Part shown: piece by piece, positions 17,796-25,818 of the stretch
Position numbering within the stretch: position 1 is the first letter of the stretch
Layout of the letters: each line of letters opens with the position of its first letter
DNA from: Dawidia cretensis
Lineage (GTDB): Bacteria > Bacteroidota > Bacteroidia > Cytophagales > Cyclobacteriaceae
DNA length: 50,374 nucleotides
Assembly (NCBI RefSeq): GCF_018598175.1
Contig: NZ_JAHESE010000041.1
Location: forward strand, 1 to 50,374
Direction of reading: 5' to 3'
Translations under genes and position numbers: made by a program
Notes under the pieces: model-generated
Told to the model about the DNA's origin: nothing
The model's input: only the letters and a program-made list of their open reading frames with translations
Databases searched by the model: none

Positions 17796-19211
17796 TTAAA
17801 TCGATTCAGGAAAAACTGTCCAGCCAAGATCCTGGCGCAGGCGTCTTAACATTTCTAACGCTTCGGGCGAGGGTGGCCCGATGACCGTGTAGCTGTCGCC
17901 TTCCATGTATATATACCCGTGCTCCAGGTGGAGCGCTACAGCATGCTGATACAGATCGGCGATCACCTTGTTCACGACCGATGCGGGAATGCCATTGGCA
18001 CCCGACATCTCCAGCCCCTGCATCCAGGGATTATTAGCGATATCAAAATATTTTATATTGGAGTCCGAAACACCCAGGTACCGCAGCTCGGGATTGTGCG
18101 AAAGGTCAAGAGAATCGGCACCTTCGCTGCTTTCTGCCTTCGAAAAGCTCCTCAGATCAGGCAAGGCATTCAGAAAGATGTCGTCGGCGTTACCAAAGCC
18201 AAGCACCAATGCAAACGCCCAAACATTATCCAGTCCACCGGACACGGAAACATGATAGTCTCCCGCGGTGGCGTAGACATGATGGAATTCTATATATCCG
18301 TAGTTGTCGGATTCAAGCTCTTCCACGGCGCCATCGCCCCAGTCGATTGTCAGTGAACCCTCCGGCATATTTTCGTTCAGTGACATCCAAAACTGGAAAA
18401 AGTCGCGTCGGTACAACGCCGTGAAGGTCAGCGCCGGTTGCAGTGTCACCTGCAAAGGCACGCCGTCGAGCTCGGCCACCAGCTCTTGCAGTACAAAGGT
18501 GCGTCTATACGTCGTCAGCGCATCGCTTCGCACCACCAGGGTATAGGTCGCCCGGGGATTGCCCGGAAAGCTGATGGCCTGGTTCCCTGCGGACAGCTGG
18601 CGATGGTACACCGTATCGCCGTCCAGGAACAAGTATACATCGGCCGGCGTGAACACCGGCTGCGTGCTGTCGGCGCGAAAGACTGAAAGCTGGAAGAAGG
18701 GGAACGGCAATACGTCTACTTGAAAGGCGACGTAACCGAACTGCGCGGGCTGGTGTGCCTCTACCGACACCACTTGCACATCAACCCGGGCAATGGCGTT
18801 GTTGCTAATTGTAAATAGCTGGGGCAACGGATCGTCCACCCAGGCAGCCAGCTCGGATCCCTCCTTAGGAGCGGCGTACACTATGTTGCCGTCGCCATCG
18901 GCCACCAGGAAGTCTGTTAGCGCATACTCTCCGTTCGGCAGGACCAACGGTTCACTGATATACTCGTCGCCAAGCTTCAGCAACTGCACGGGCTCGAGCG
19001 TATATACGTCGTCGCCACCCGCCTGGCGGACGCTTACGTACAACGAAGCTCCGTTGGGAAGCGACGTTGCCACGCGTCCCTGGCTGGCCGCCACGGTGGC
19101 GCGCAGCGCAAAGCGTATGGTACCCGGCCGGGCCGGTGCCTGATCGTCGGCACAGTGCTGCCATGCGAATGCCAGCACGAGTAGGATACTCCATCTAAGG
19201 GTCTTTTTCAT
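17796..19211 (-). CDS. Array member 11: four-module lipoprotein
   Basis: 471 residues from the ATG at 19211; 16 extra in-frame codons upstream would overlap member 12 and add no signal. Signal ends AWQHC (Cys20) with the same unusual His before Cys as member 10, then ADDQAP. Domain A YAAPKEGSELAAWVDDPLP, domain B DGDTVYHRQLSAGNQAISF, DWGDG at 290-294, LRR-like LDLSHNPELRYLGVSDSNIK and YFDIANNPWMQGLEM. Ends WTVFPESI. Nearest relative is member 10, with identical FFQFW and TALYR segments before the PKD core. The gap to member 12 is 13 bases. Confidence 0.87.
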   Translation of the reverse strand: MKKTLRWSILLVLAFAWQHCADDQAPARPGTIRFALRATVAASQGRVATSLPNGASLYVSVRQAGGDDVYTLEPVQLLKLGDEYISEPLVLPNGEYALTDFLVADGDGNIVYAAPKEGSELAAWVDDPLPQLFTISNNAIARVDVQVVSVEAHQPAQFGYVAFQVDVLPFPFFQLSVFRADSTQPVFTPADVYLFLDGDTVYHRQLSAGNQAISFPGNPRATYTLVVRSDALTTYRRTFVLQELVAELDGVPLQVTLQPALTFTALYRRDFFQFWMSLNENMPEGSLTIDWGDGAVEELESDNYGYIEFHHVYATAGDYHVSVSGGLDNVWAFALVLGFGNADDIFLNALPDLRSFSKAESSEGADSLDLSHNPELRYLGVSDSNIKYFDIANNPWMQGLEMSGANGIPASVVNKVIADLYQHAVALHLEHGYIYMEGDSYTVIGPPSPEALEMLRRLRQDLGWTVFPESI

Positions 19212-19224
19212 GGCGTCGTATTGT

Positions 19225-20640
19225 CTAAATACCAGGCGATGGACGTACTGTCCATCCAAGGGTCTGGTTCAGGTATACCAGCATCGCCATGGCGTCGGAA
19301 GAAGGTGGTCCAAGAATCTCGCCCGAATCGTAGGATGTCTCCAGGTAAAGCTCGCCCTGCTCTATGTGTTGCTCCACAGCGTTGTGGTGCAGATCGGTAA
19401 TCAGCTGGTTCAACACAGACGCCGGCAAGGCGGTGTTGGCGGTGACGTCCAGGAACGTAAGCTTCGGGTTGTGGCGTATATCCACGTATTGTATGGTGGA
19501 GTGTGCAATCGCCAGCATTTGCAGGTTGGGGTTGTGCGAAACATCTAATGTATCGGCCGCGTCGCTGTATGACACCGAGATGCTTTCCAGACCCGGCAGG
19601 GCTTGCAGTGAAATATCGTCGGCAAGGCCATATCCAAATACCAGTGCCAACCAACGCACGGTGGTCAGGTCGCCGGACATGCTGACATGATAATCTCCGT
19701 GACTGCCATACCGGTGCTCAAAAGCCAGATAGGTATTTACGGTATAATCTTCCACCGTACCGTCGCCCCAGTTTATCGTAAAAAAAGCATCGGGCACGGT
19801 CACATCGGTCGTCAACCAGTACGAAAAGAAATCCGTGCGGGCCAATGCTGTAAAGGTAAAGGCGGCGTCTAATGTTACTTGCAATGGCGCACCGTTTAGT
19901 TCTGACAGTAATTCCACTAATACAAAGGTGCGGCTATACGTCATCAAGGCGTCTTCCTGTACGACGAGCGTATACGTCGCCCCGGGTTCACCGGCGAAGT
20001 CGATCGGTTGCGTGCCGGCGGGCAGGTGGCGATGATAGATCGTGTCTCCGTCGGAGAGTATGTATACATGCGCCGGCGAAAATACCAGCGCGGTGCCGTC
20101 GGCGCGAAAGACGGAGAGCTGGAAGCGGGGAAGCGGCACCACGTCCACGTGGAAGGTAACATACCCGAATTGCTCGGGCTGGTGCGCATCGGTCGGCAGC
20201 ACCTGCACAGTTACCGGGGTAATGTCGTTATCGCTTACGGCAAATGTCTGTGGTAACGGGTCGTCTACCCACGAGGCGAGCTCCGATCCTTCTTTGGGCG
20301 CAGCATACACGACGTTCCCATCACCGTCGGCCACCAGGAAGTCTGTCAGCTCATAATTTCCACCGGCCAGGGGCAACGGTTCGCTGATGTATTCATCGCC
20401 CAATTTGAGCAGCCGCACGTGTTGCAGAGTATATACTTCGTCGCCGCTGACGCGCCGGATGGTGACATATACCGAGGCACCGTCGGGCAGGGAAGTTGCC
20501 TTACGTCCCTGACCATCGTTCACCACGGTCGGGTTAAGGGCAAACCGGATGTTTCCGGGTTTGGCAGGCTCATCTTCCCGGCAGCTCGGGAAAACAGTAG
20601 CCAGTAACAAAAGACTTACGAGCCAACTAATCTGTTTCAT
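19225..20640 (-). CDS. Array member 12: four-module lipoprotein, first gene of the long unit
   Basis: 471 residues. Lipid cysteine 20 in FPSC, then REDEPAK. Domain A YAAPKEGSELASWVDDPLP, domain B SDGDTIYHRHLPAGTQPIDF, PKD-like core NWGDG at 290-294 (first Asp replaced, as in member 9), LRR-like LDVSHNPNLQMLAIAHSTIQ and YVDIRHNPKLTFLDV. Ends WTVRPSPGI. It is the 5'-most gene of the 12-6 unit, preceded by ~590 bases of non-coding DNA that must hold the promoter of this seven-gene operon, though I could not identify a clear TAnnTTTG box there. Confidence 0.87.
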   Translation of the reverse strand: MKQISWLVSLLLLATVFPSCREDEPAKPGNIRFALNPTVVNDGQGRKATSLPDGASVYVTIRRVSGDEVYTLQHVRLLKLGDEYISEPLPLAGGNYELTDFLVADGDGNVVYAAPKEGSELASWVDDPLPQTFAVSDNDITPVTVQVLPTDAHQPEQFGYVTFHVDVVPLPRFQLSVFRADGTALVFSPAHVYILSDGDTIYHRHLPAGTQPIDFAGEPGATYTLVVQEDALMTYSRTFVLVELLSELNGAPLQVTLDAAFTFTALARTDFFSYWLTTDVTVPDAFFTINWGDGTVEDYTVNTYLAFEHRYGSHGDYHVSMSGDLTTVRWLALVFGYGLADDISLQALPGLESISVSYSDAADTLDVSHNPNLQMLAIAHSTIQYVDIRHNPKLTFLDVTANTALPASVLNQLITDLHHNAVEQHIEQGELYLETSYDSGEILGPPSSDAMAMLVYLNQTLGWTVRPSPGI

Positions 20641-21154
20641 GTTGCGTGTTTGTGTTAAGAGGGTACTTTATTTGAGGTCGAAAAGGGCATGCCGCTACCG
20701 CCCCACACGTTGTTGACGTATGGACATAGCGATAGCGTGAAAAGCCTACGAGACAATTCAGCCGTGCTCAGCGCCGGCACAGGGCGTTGACACACATGGA
20801 TAGATTATATCAGGATACGATATCTGGCAGACGGGCACAGGGCCAGGCCAGATTTATAGAAGAAAATACGAAGGAGGGCGCCGCGCGGGGCAGTCGACAA
20901 AAAGGCCAGCAACTTGTTTTCATAGACAGTGGGGGTTTGACGTGTGATTACATATTACCAAACAAGATTAAAGACGTTAGGAAAAAAAAGAAATGCCGGG
21001 TATAAAACTGGACCTGAAAAGGAAATTCTCGCAGGGTCTGATCACGACCATCACCAGAAGACTCAATATCACCTAATCCCTGGAAGAGTATATAAATGTA
21101 GGATTAAATATGGTATTCGCTACGCCGGCAAGAATAAAAATTAAGGAACTCTAC

Positions 21155-21170
21155 AAGCGTTATAACGCTT
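21155..21170. promoter_or_regulatory. 16-base perfect palindrome (operator candidate)
   Basis: AAGCGTTATAACGCTT is perfectly self-complementary and ends 20 bases before the putative -33 box of the MoeB-like gene, a usual position for an activator site. The regulator is unknown. Confidence 0.4.
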
Positions 21171-21181
21171 ATACAAACGGT

Positions 21182-21221
21182 TACCCAACATTGGGTATTT
21201 TCAGCAACACGCGTACCTTTG
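21182..21221 (+). promoter_or_regulatory. Promoter of the MoeB-like gene with overlapping inverted repeat
   Basis: TTG (21191-21193), 20 bases, then TACCTTTG (21214-21221) fits the Bacteroidota promoter. An inverted repeat TACCCAA-CA-TTGGGTA (21182-21197) covers the -33 part, so a bound dimer would block it. The box ends only 8 bases before the ATG, leaving almost no leader. Confidence 0.45.
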
Positions 21222-21229
21222 ACACAGAC

Positions 21230-22390
21230 ATGAATACACTTACGAACGAAGAGATCAAACGCTACGGCAGACACCTGGTGTTAGAAGAGTTTGGCATAAA
21301 CGGTCAACAAAGTCTGAAGGGCGCCAAAGTGTTGGTGGTGGGCGCGGGCGGATTAGGCTCTCCCTCCCTACTTTACTTAGCCGCCGCCGGCGTGGGCACA
21401 CTGGGCATTGCCGACTTTGACACAGTTGATCTTTCGAACCTGCAACGACAGGTGTTGTTTACGACAGAAGACATTGGTCGCAACAAAGCCATGGCCGCGG
21501 CCGAGCGGCTGCAGCGGCTTAACCCTACCATCACCCTGCATACACATACTACGCGCATCACAGCGGCCAATGCACTCGAGCTCATTACTGCGTACGACGT
21601 TGTGTTAGACGGCACCGATAACTTTCCCACGCGGTACTTGCTGAACGATGCCTGCGTGTTGCTGGACAAGCCCCTGGTATATGGTTCGATCCTTCGGTTT
21701 GAAGGCCAGGTTGCCGTCTTTAACTGGCAGTATGCCGACGGACACTATAGCGCCAACTACCGCGACCTGTTTCCCGTGCCGCCCGACCCGGCGTCGGTAC
21801 CTAACTGCGAGCAGGCGGGTGTACTGGGCGTGCTGCCCGGCATGATCGGCAGTATGCAGGCCAACGAAGTCATTAAAATAATTAGCGGCGTGGGCGAACC
21901 GCTGGCCGACAGACTGTTGTTATTGGAGAGCACCACCATGCGCCAGCAGGTGATTCGTATCAAGCCCCAGGGCACCCGCAACAGCATAAAACATTTGCTG
22001 GATTATGATGAATTCTGTGGGATAAGTGCTGATAAATCCAAATCTTTGAACGTTAATAATCAAGAACATACCATGAAAGAAGTTACCGTACAGGAGCTGA
22101 AAGAGATGATAGACTCCGGAGCAGATTTTCAACTGATCGATGTGCGGGAGCCGCACGAATTCGACATCTGCAACCTGCAGGGAGAGCTCATTCCCCAGGC
22201 CGACGTGCCGCACAGCGTAGACCGTATTTCAAAAGATAAAAAAGTAGTGATCCATTGCCGCAGTGGCGCACGGAGCGGCAACATGGTACAGTGGCTTGAA
22301 AAGAACCACGGCTTTACCAATCTTTACAACCTGCAAGGTGGTATTCTGGCGTGGGCCCGGGACATTGATCCTGAAATGCCGACCTACTAG
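21230..22390 (+). CDS. MoeB/ThiF-type adenylyltransferase fused to a rhodanese domain
   Basis: 386 residues. The E1-like domain (about 1-250) has VLVVGAGGLGSP for ATP binding, the DFDTVDLSNLQRQ adenylation motif and NCEQAGVLG with the conserved cysteine. The C-terminal rhodanese domain (about 285-386) has IDVREPHEFD and the active-site loop CRSGAR. Such fusions adenylate the C-terminal Gly-Gly of a small sulfur carrier (MoaD or ThiS type) and supply sulfur. The target pathway, molybdopterin or thiamin, cannot be fixed because no partner gene is adjacent. The CxxC zinc pairs typical of MoeB are not seen. The ATG at 21230 gives the usual TNEEIKRYGRH start; the frame is open upstream but that part is not family-like. 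Confidence 0.85.
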   Translation: MNTLTNEEIKRYGRHLVLEEFGINGQQSLKGAKVLVVGAGGLGSPSLLYLAAAGVGTLGIADFDTVDLSNLQRQVLFTTEDIGRNKAMAAAERLQRLNPTITLHTHTTRITAANALELITAYDVVLDGTDNFPTRYLLNDACVLLDKPLVYGSILRFEGQVAVFNWQYADGHYSANYRDLFPVPPDPASVPNCEQAGVLGVLPGMIGSMQANEVIKIISGVGEPLADRLLLLESTTMRQQVIRIKPQGTRNSIKHLLDYDEFCGISADKSKSLNVNNQEHTMKEVTVQELKEMIDSGADFQLIDVREPHEFDICNLQGELIPQADVPHSVDRISKDKKVVIHCRSGARSGNMVQWLEKNHGFTNLYNLQGGILAWARDIDPEMPTY

Positions 22391-22419
22391 AAGATAGCGC
22401 GAGCGCGCAATTACAAATA

Positions 22420-22456
22420 AAAAAGGCCGCCCGGATGCTATCCGGGCGGCCTTTTT
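22420..22456. terminator. Bidirectional terminator
   Basis: Twelve-base perfect G/C-rich stem (GGCCGCCCGGAT, 22425-22436, with 22440-22451), 3-base loop, A-run before and T-run after. It separates the convergent MoeB-like and OsmC genes. Confidence 0.9.
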
Positions 22457-22473
22457 CAGAATATCACTTCGCG

Positions 22474-22893
22474 TTATTCCAGCACTTCAAAACTGTAGGT
22501 AATCCTGGCGTTCTTCTCCAGCGTGCGCGCCACCGAGCAATATTTCTCTACAGATAAGCTCACGGCCTTCTCGGCCTTCTGCGGGTCGACGTTTCCGTAA
22601 AGACGAAAGTGCGCATGCACTTCGGTATATAATGCCGGCACGGCGTCCTTCTCACGCTCGCCGGTAATGGTAATCTTTATGTCGCGCAGGTCCTGGCGTT
22701 GTTTCTTTAGTACACTGACGACGTCAATGCCACTGCAGCCACCCATGGCAGCCAATAACATCTGCATCGGGCGCATACCGTGGTTGCCACCGCCGATGTC
22801 GGGCGAGCCGTCCATCTCCACGCGGTTGCCCTGCTCATTTACTGCCTCCATGTGGTAGGCGTCGTTCAGGCGATTTACTTCTATCTTTATCAT
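22474..22893 (-). CDS. OsmC/Ohr-family protein
   Basis: 139 residues. OsmC fold with the two conserved cysteines, in MGGCSGIDV (about residue 54) and EKYCSVARTL (about 109), which in this family reduce organic hydroperoxides. The start ATG at 22893 overlaps the stop of the upstream symporter as ATGA, so translation is probably coupled; 33 extra upstream codons lie within the symporter and are Gly/Pro-rich, not family-like. More like the general OsmC/YhfA group than classical Ohr. Why it is coupled to a sodium symporter is not clear. Confidence 0.85.
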   Translation of the reverse strand: MIKIEVNRLNDAYHMEAVNEQGNRVEMDGSPDIGGGNHGMRPMQMLLAAMGGCSGIDVVSVLKKQRQDLRDIKITITGEREKDAVPALYTEVHAHFRLYGNVDPQKAEKAVSLSVEKYCSVARTLEKNARITYSFEVLE

Positions 22894-24287
22894 AATGCTT
22901 TTACTTCTGCTTCTTGCTGCTGCGGCCGGGCCAGGCTGCCGGTTATCATCGCCGCCAGGCTTACCAGGGTGGCCGGCACCAGGCTGGGCCACTCCGTTTC
23001 GTATACTTCAAAGATAATCCAGGTGATCATCCCCAGCACCATGGCCAACAGGGCACCGGTGCTGCTGGACCGCTTCCAGTAGATTCCCAAGGTGAGCGGC
23101 ACAAACAGCGACACCAGGCTAAGGATGGACGACTCGCCGACGAGCTCATAAATATTGCTGCGCATACATGCCATGGCCGTCGCCACAGCGCTAAAGACGA
23201 GCACCGAAAGGCGCGTGAGCAGCAGCAACTGCCGGTCGTTGTAGCGGTGCCTGGTCAGCGGCTTGACCAGGTTTTCGGAAAAGATCGAGGCCGGGGCCAA
23301 AATGGCGGAGCTGGCTGTACTCATAATCGCCGACAGCAGCGATCCGAAAAACAAGATCTGCACCGGCAGTGCCGTGTGTGCCAGCACCATATTGGGCAAG
23401 GCCATCTGCGGGTCACCGGCCGTCATTTCCGGATAGAGGTGTTTGGTGCAGAGGCCTATAAAGATCGGGAACATGGCAATCGTCAGATATAGAAACGCTG
23501 CGAAGTAACAGGAAAGTTCCGCCGTGCGCGCGGAGCTGGCGGACATCGACCGCTGAAACACATCTTGCGAGGGAATGGACCCCAGGCCCAGTACGGCCCA
23601 CGCGGCCAGGTAGGTCACGATCTCGCGGGCATCCCATGCCGGCAGGAAGCGGAAGGTCCCGGCCGGTACGTCCTTTATGATATTGTCCAGGCCACCCGCC
23701 TTGGCCGTCAGGATTACGGCGAGGATGACCATGCCGAGTATGATGATGATGCTTTGGATAAAGTCCGTGATCGAGATCGCCCACATCCCCCCGATATAGG
23801 TATATAACGTGACGACTACCGCACTGATCACGATACCCTGCCACAGCACCAGGCCCGTGACAGCACACAGCACCAGGCCCATGGCCACCAGCTGTGCCGC
23901 GATGTAGCCTATATAGGGAATGGCCAGGAACAGGCTGGCGGTAAGCTCGGTGGTCCTGCCATAGCGTGTCTTAAAGAAGTCACCCAGCGTAAGCAGGTTC
24001 ATGTTGTACAGCTTGCGGGCAAAGAACAACCCGAATAAGAGCAGACAGAGTGAGGCGCCAAATGGATCTTCCATAACAGCATACAGGCCGCCCTGGATAA
24101 ATTCCGAAGAGGCGCCAAAGACGGTCTCCGACCCAAACCAGGTGGCAAACAAAGCGGCCGAGGAAATGGCAATGGGCAGGCTTCGGCCGGCCAGCATAAA
24201 ATCGCCGGTGGTTTGCACCCGGCGGGATGCCCAGATTCCCACCAGTACGGTCAGGATCAGGTAAGTGATGATAAAAGCAAGCAGCAA
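22890..24287 (-). CDS. Sodium:solute symporter (SSS family)
   Basis: 465 residues and about 13 membrane segments, the usual SSS core. GDFMLAGRSLP near residue 27, ATWFGSETVFGASSE near 49-63 and GGMWAISITDFIQ near 165 are family landmarks. Substrate could be proline, another amino acid, a sugar or a carboxylate; the sequence alone does not tell. The start codon is TTG at 24287: an in-frame stop lies just upstream and no ATG occurs before the first membrane helix. It overlaps the OsmC gene by four bases. Confidence 0.85.
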   Translation of the reverse strand: MLLAFIITYLILTVLVGIWASRRVQTTGDFMLAGRSLPIAISSAALFATWFGSETVFGASSEFIQGGLYAVMEDPFGASLCLLLFGLFFARKLYNMNLLTLGDFFKTRYGRTTELTASLFLAIPYIGYIAAQLVAMGLVLCAVTGLVLWQGIVISAVVVTLYTYIGGMWAISITDFIQSIIIILGMVILAVILTAKAGGLDNIIKDVPAGTFRFLPAWDAREIVTYLAAWAVLGLGSIPSQDVFQRSMSASSARTAELSCYFAAFLYLTIAMFPIFIGLCTKHLYPEMTAGDPQMALPNMVLAHTALPVQILFFGSLLSAIMSTASSAILAPASIFSENLVKPLTRHRYNDRQLLLLTRLSVLVFSAVATAMACMRSNIYELVGESSILSLVSLFVPLTLGIYWKRSSSTGALLAMVLGMITWIIFEVYETEWPSLVPATLVSLAAMITGSLARPQQQEAEVKAL

Positions 24288-24356
24288 CGTACTACAAGGT
24301 TATGGCATGACTGCTAAAATTAGAAAAGATCACCGGAATTCCGCATGCCTCCCCGC

Positions 24357-25265
24357 CTAACGGCGGTCTTGTTTCTTCAGCTGAAAGGTGCGCGTGACGT
24401 TAAATCCGAGGTGGATCTTACCGTCAAAGAAATCGCCTTGTGTCTGGGTAATGAAGGTACGCTCCGTCAGGCTGGTCGTGTTGGTCAGCACCAGCTGGAA
24501 CACGTGACCACCGGTCTCGATATCGACACCAAACCCCAGCGCGTTGTACCGGGGCAAGAGCTCCCGGGCCTCGAGCACATCGTTGTCGGGCGGATCGATG
24601 CGGTAATAATATTCGGTGGTCAGCGCCACGCTACGGGTAAGCTTTAACCGGCCTCCGATACCGAGCGCTACGTGATCGTTGCGCTCAACGGTCTTGCGAA
24701 CGGCATTCTTATGAATAAATGTCGGCATGAGCTGCAGGGATAAGCGAGGCGAAAACTTGCGCGCCAGCAATAGCTGCGCGGTGTACGCCAGGCGGTCGGC
24801 CGTCCCGAACCCTTCGGGCTCGTTATCGCGCTTGGGCGAAATGCTATAGGCCACGCCGCCCAGGGCCGTCAAGGTAAAGGGAAAGCTGTTCTTGCCGGTG
24901 CGCTGCGATAAGGCTTTATACTTCAGGTAGCCGTCCATGATCTTGTCGGCGGAATTGCGACCGATGCTGACCGACAGGTTGTCGGTAATGCCATAGTCCA
25001 ACCCCAGGCGCACGAAGGCTTCGTCCAGGCCGAACATTTCGTACAAGCCACCGTCGAGCGGGCCAAAGCGGTGGGCGAAGATAAACTCCAGCGTACCTGC
25101 CTGCTTGGTCTCGATGGTATGCCCGTTGACCAACCGTGTGCCCTTAAAGGTGGCGATGGTATAATCCGTCTCTTGTTTGGTTTTGTTGAGCTCGTCCAGC
25201 AGGTCGTCTTGGGCTTGCGCCAGCAGCGGCAACAGGGTGACAAAAAATAGAATTCTTGTGATCAT
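24357..25265 (-). CDS. DUF5777-type outer-membrane beta-barrel protein
   Basis: 302 residues from the ATG at 25265, with signal peptide MITRILFFVTLLPLLAQAQ. The rest alternates amphipathic strands (FKGTRLVNGHTIET, GTLEFIFAHRFG, VRLGLDYGITDNLSVSIGR, LALTTEYYYRID) and fits the DUF5777 family. Last gene of a three-gene set with a YceI protein (4-base gap) and a cytochrome-like lipoprotein. This set is one I recognise from other Bacteroidota, but no reaction is established. The barrel may export or receive something handled by the periplasmic partners. Confidence 0.75.
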   Translation of the reverse strand: MITRILFFVTLLPLLAQAQDDLLDELNKTKQETDYTIATFKGTRLVNGHTIETKQAGTLEFIFAHRFGPLDGGLYEMFGLDEAFVRLGLDYGITDNLSVSIGRNSADKIMDGYLKYKALSQRTGKNSFPFTLTALGGVAYSISPKRDNEPEGFGTADRLAYTAQLLLARKFSPRLSLQLMPTFIHKNAVRKTVERNDHVALGIGGRLKLTRSVALTTEYYYRIDPPDNDVLEARELLPRYNALGFGVDIETGGHVFQLVLTNTTSLTERTFITQTQGDFFDGKIHLGFNVTRTFQLKKQDRR

Positions 25266-25269
25266 AGGG

Positions 25270-25812
25270 TTATTGGGCGCGGTAATTAAAATCGACGGTG
25301 ACCTCCACCTGCTGGGCGATATTCTGCCAGACAATTTGCGGCACTTTTATGGCATAGTCCTGAAGCTTGATAATAAAGTTCGACTTCATGGCCAGCGTAC
25401 CGCCTTTGCGTTCGACGGTTCCGGGAAACTGTATGTCTTTGGTCACACCGTGAATGGTCATCTTACCGACGGCGTTAACTTGTTGCACACCTTCCACCGC
25501 CGGGTCGAACCCCACGATCTGTCCCTGGAAGGAAGCTTGCGGATATTTTTCCGACTCTACATACTTTTCATTAAAGTGCACCTGCATCAGTTTCTTCTGA
25601 AACTGAAAATCTTTCATATTGAGCAGGTAGGCGATATCGCCTTTAGAAGCATCAAAGATGCTTCTAACCTTGGTGTTGGTGGCGGCGATGTCTTCAATAA
25701 CGCCGTCGGAATAAAAGGATATGGTGGACTGCTCCAGTACAAACCGATGCTGTGCAAAGCCCTGCACGGAGGTGAGCAACAGGCCAATCAGGAATAAAAC
25801 TGTAAACCTCAT
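25270..25812 (-). CDS. YceI-family periplasmic lipid-binding-type protein
   Basis: 180 residues with a signal peptide (MRFTVLFLIGLLLTSVQGFA). The body has the YceI pattern: ISFYSDGVIEDI early, KFPQASF-type segment (EKYPQASFQGQI) mid-protein, GKMTIHGVTKDI, and a closing VEVTVDFNYRAQ strand. YceI proteins are small beta-barrels that bind isoprenoid lipids such as polyprenyl quinones in their core. The ATG at 25812 is preferred to a GTG two codons earlier. Lies 6 bases after the cytochrome-like gene and 4 before the barrel gene. Confidence 0.85.
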   Translation of the reverse strand: MRFTVLFLIGLLLTSVQGFAQHRFVLEQSTISFYSDGVIEDIAATNTKVRSIFDASKGDIAYLLNMKDFQFQKKLMQVHFNEKYVESEKYPQASFQGQIVGFDPAVEGVQQVNAVGKMTIHGVTKDIQFPGTVERKGGTLAMKSNFIIKLQDYAIKVPQIVWQNIAQQVEVTVDFNYRAQ

Positions 25813-25818
25813 GCGCAC

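Larger units (their letters stand above)
3571..20640 (-). repeat. Tandem array of twelve paralogous lipoprotein genes
   Basis: Twelve co-directional genes, numbered 1 (3571-4575) to 12 (19225-20640). Shared features are a lipoprotein signal, acidic residues after the lipid cysteine, a WGD core in a PKD-like module, an LRR-like C-terminal module with N-P turns, and a closing segment with LR(D/E) followed by an aromatic-rich end. Full members (464-475 residues) also share a domain A with the signature YA(T/A)PKEGS..A.WVDDPLP. Similarity is graded along the array: 2-4 group together, 6-7 are nearly twins, 9-12 group together. This is the pattern expected of local duplication. Confidence 0.9.
20641..21229. 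other. Divergent intergenic region between the array and the MoeB-like gene
   Basis: No convincing gene. Two plus-strand open frames of 66-72 codons (20787-21005, 20944-21144) are Lys/Arg-rich and unlike any protein I know. The right end holds two perfect palindromes and a promoter for the MoeB-like gene, listed separately. The left 450 bases must include the promoter of the 12-6 unit. Confidence 0.5.

Noticed and set aside
3571-20640. Idea that the array encodes SusD-like or TonB-linked nutrient-uptake lipoproteins
   Set aside because: No SusC-like receptor gene is nearby, proteins are beta/LRR-like rather than the helical TPR fold of SusD.
3571-20640. Idea that the array products are type IX secretion substrates
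   Set aside because: They carry lipoprotein signals and lack the C-terminal sorting domain; their endings are short aromatic motifs.
20787-21144. Two overlapping plus-strand frames before the MoeB-like gene
   Set aside because: Highly basic, mutually overlapping, and the second would cross into the operator/promoter region.
21110-21229. N-terminal extension of the MoeB-like protein
   Set aside because: Forty extra codons are open but cover the palindromes and promoter and do not resemble the family.
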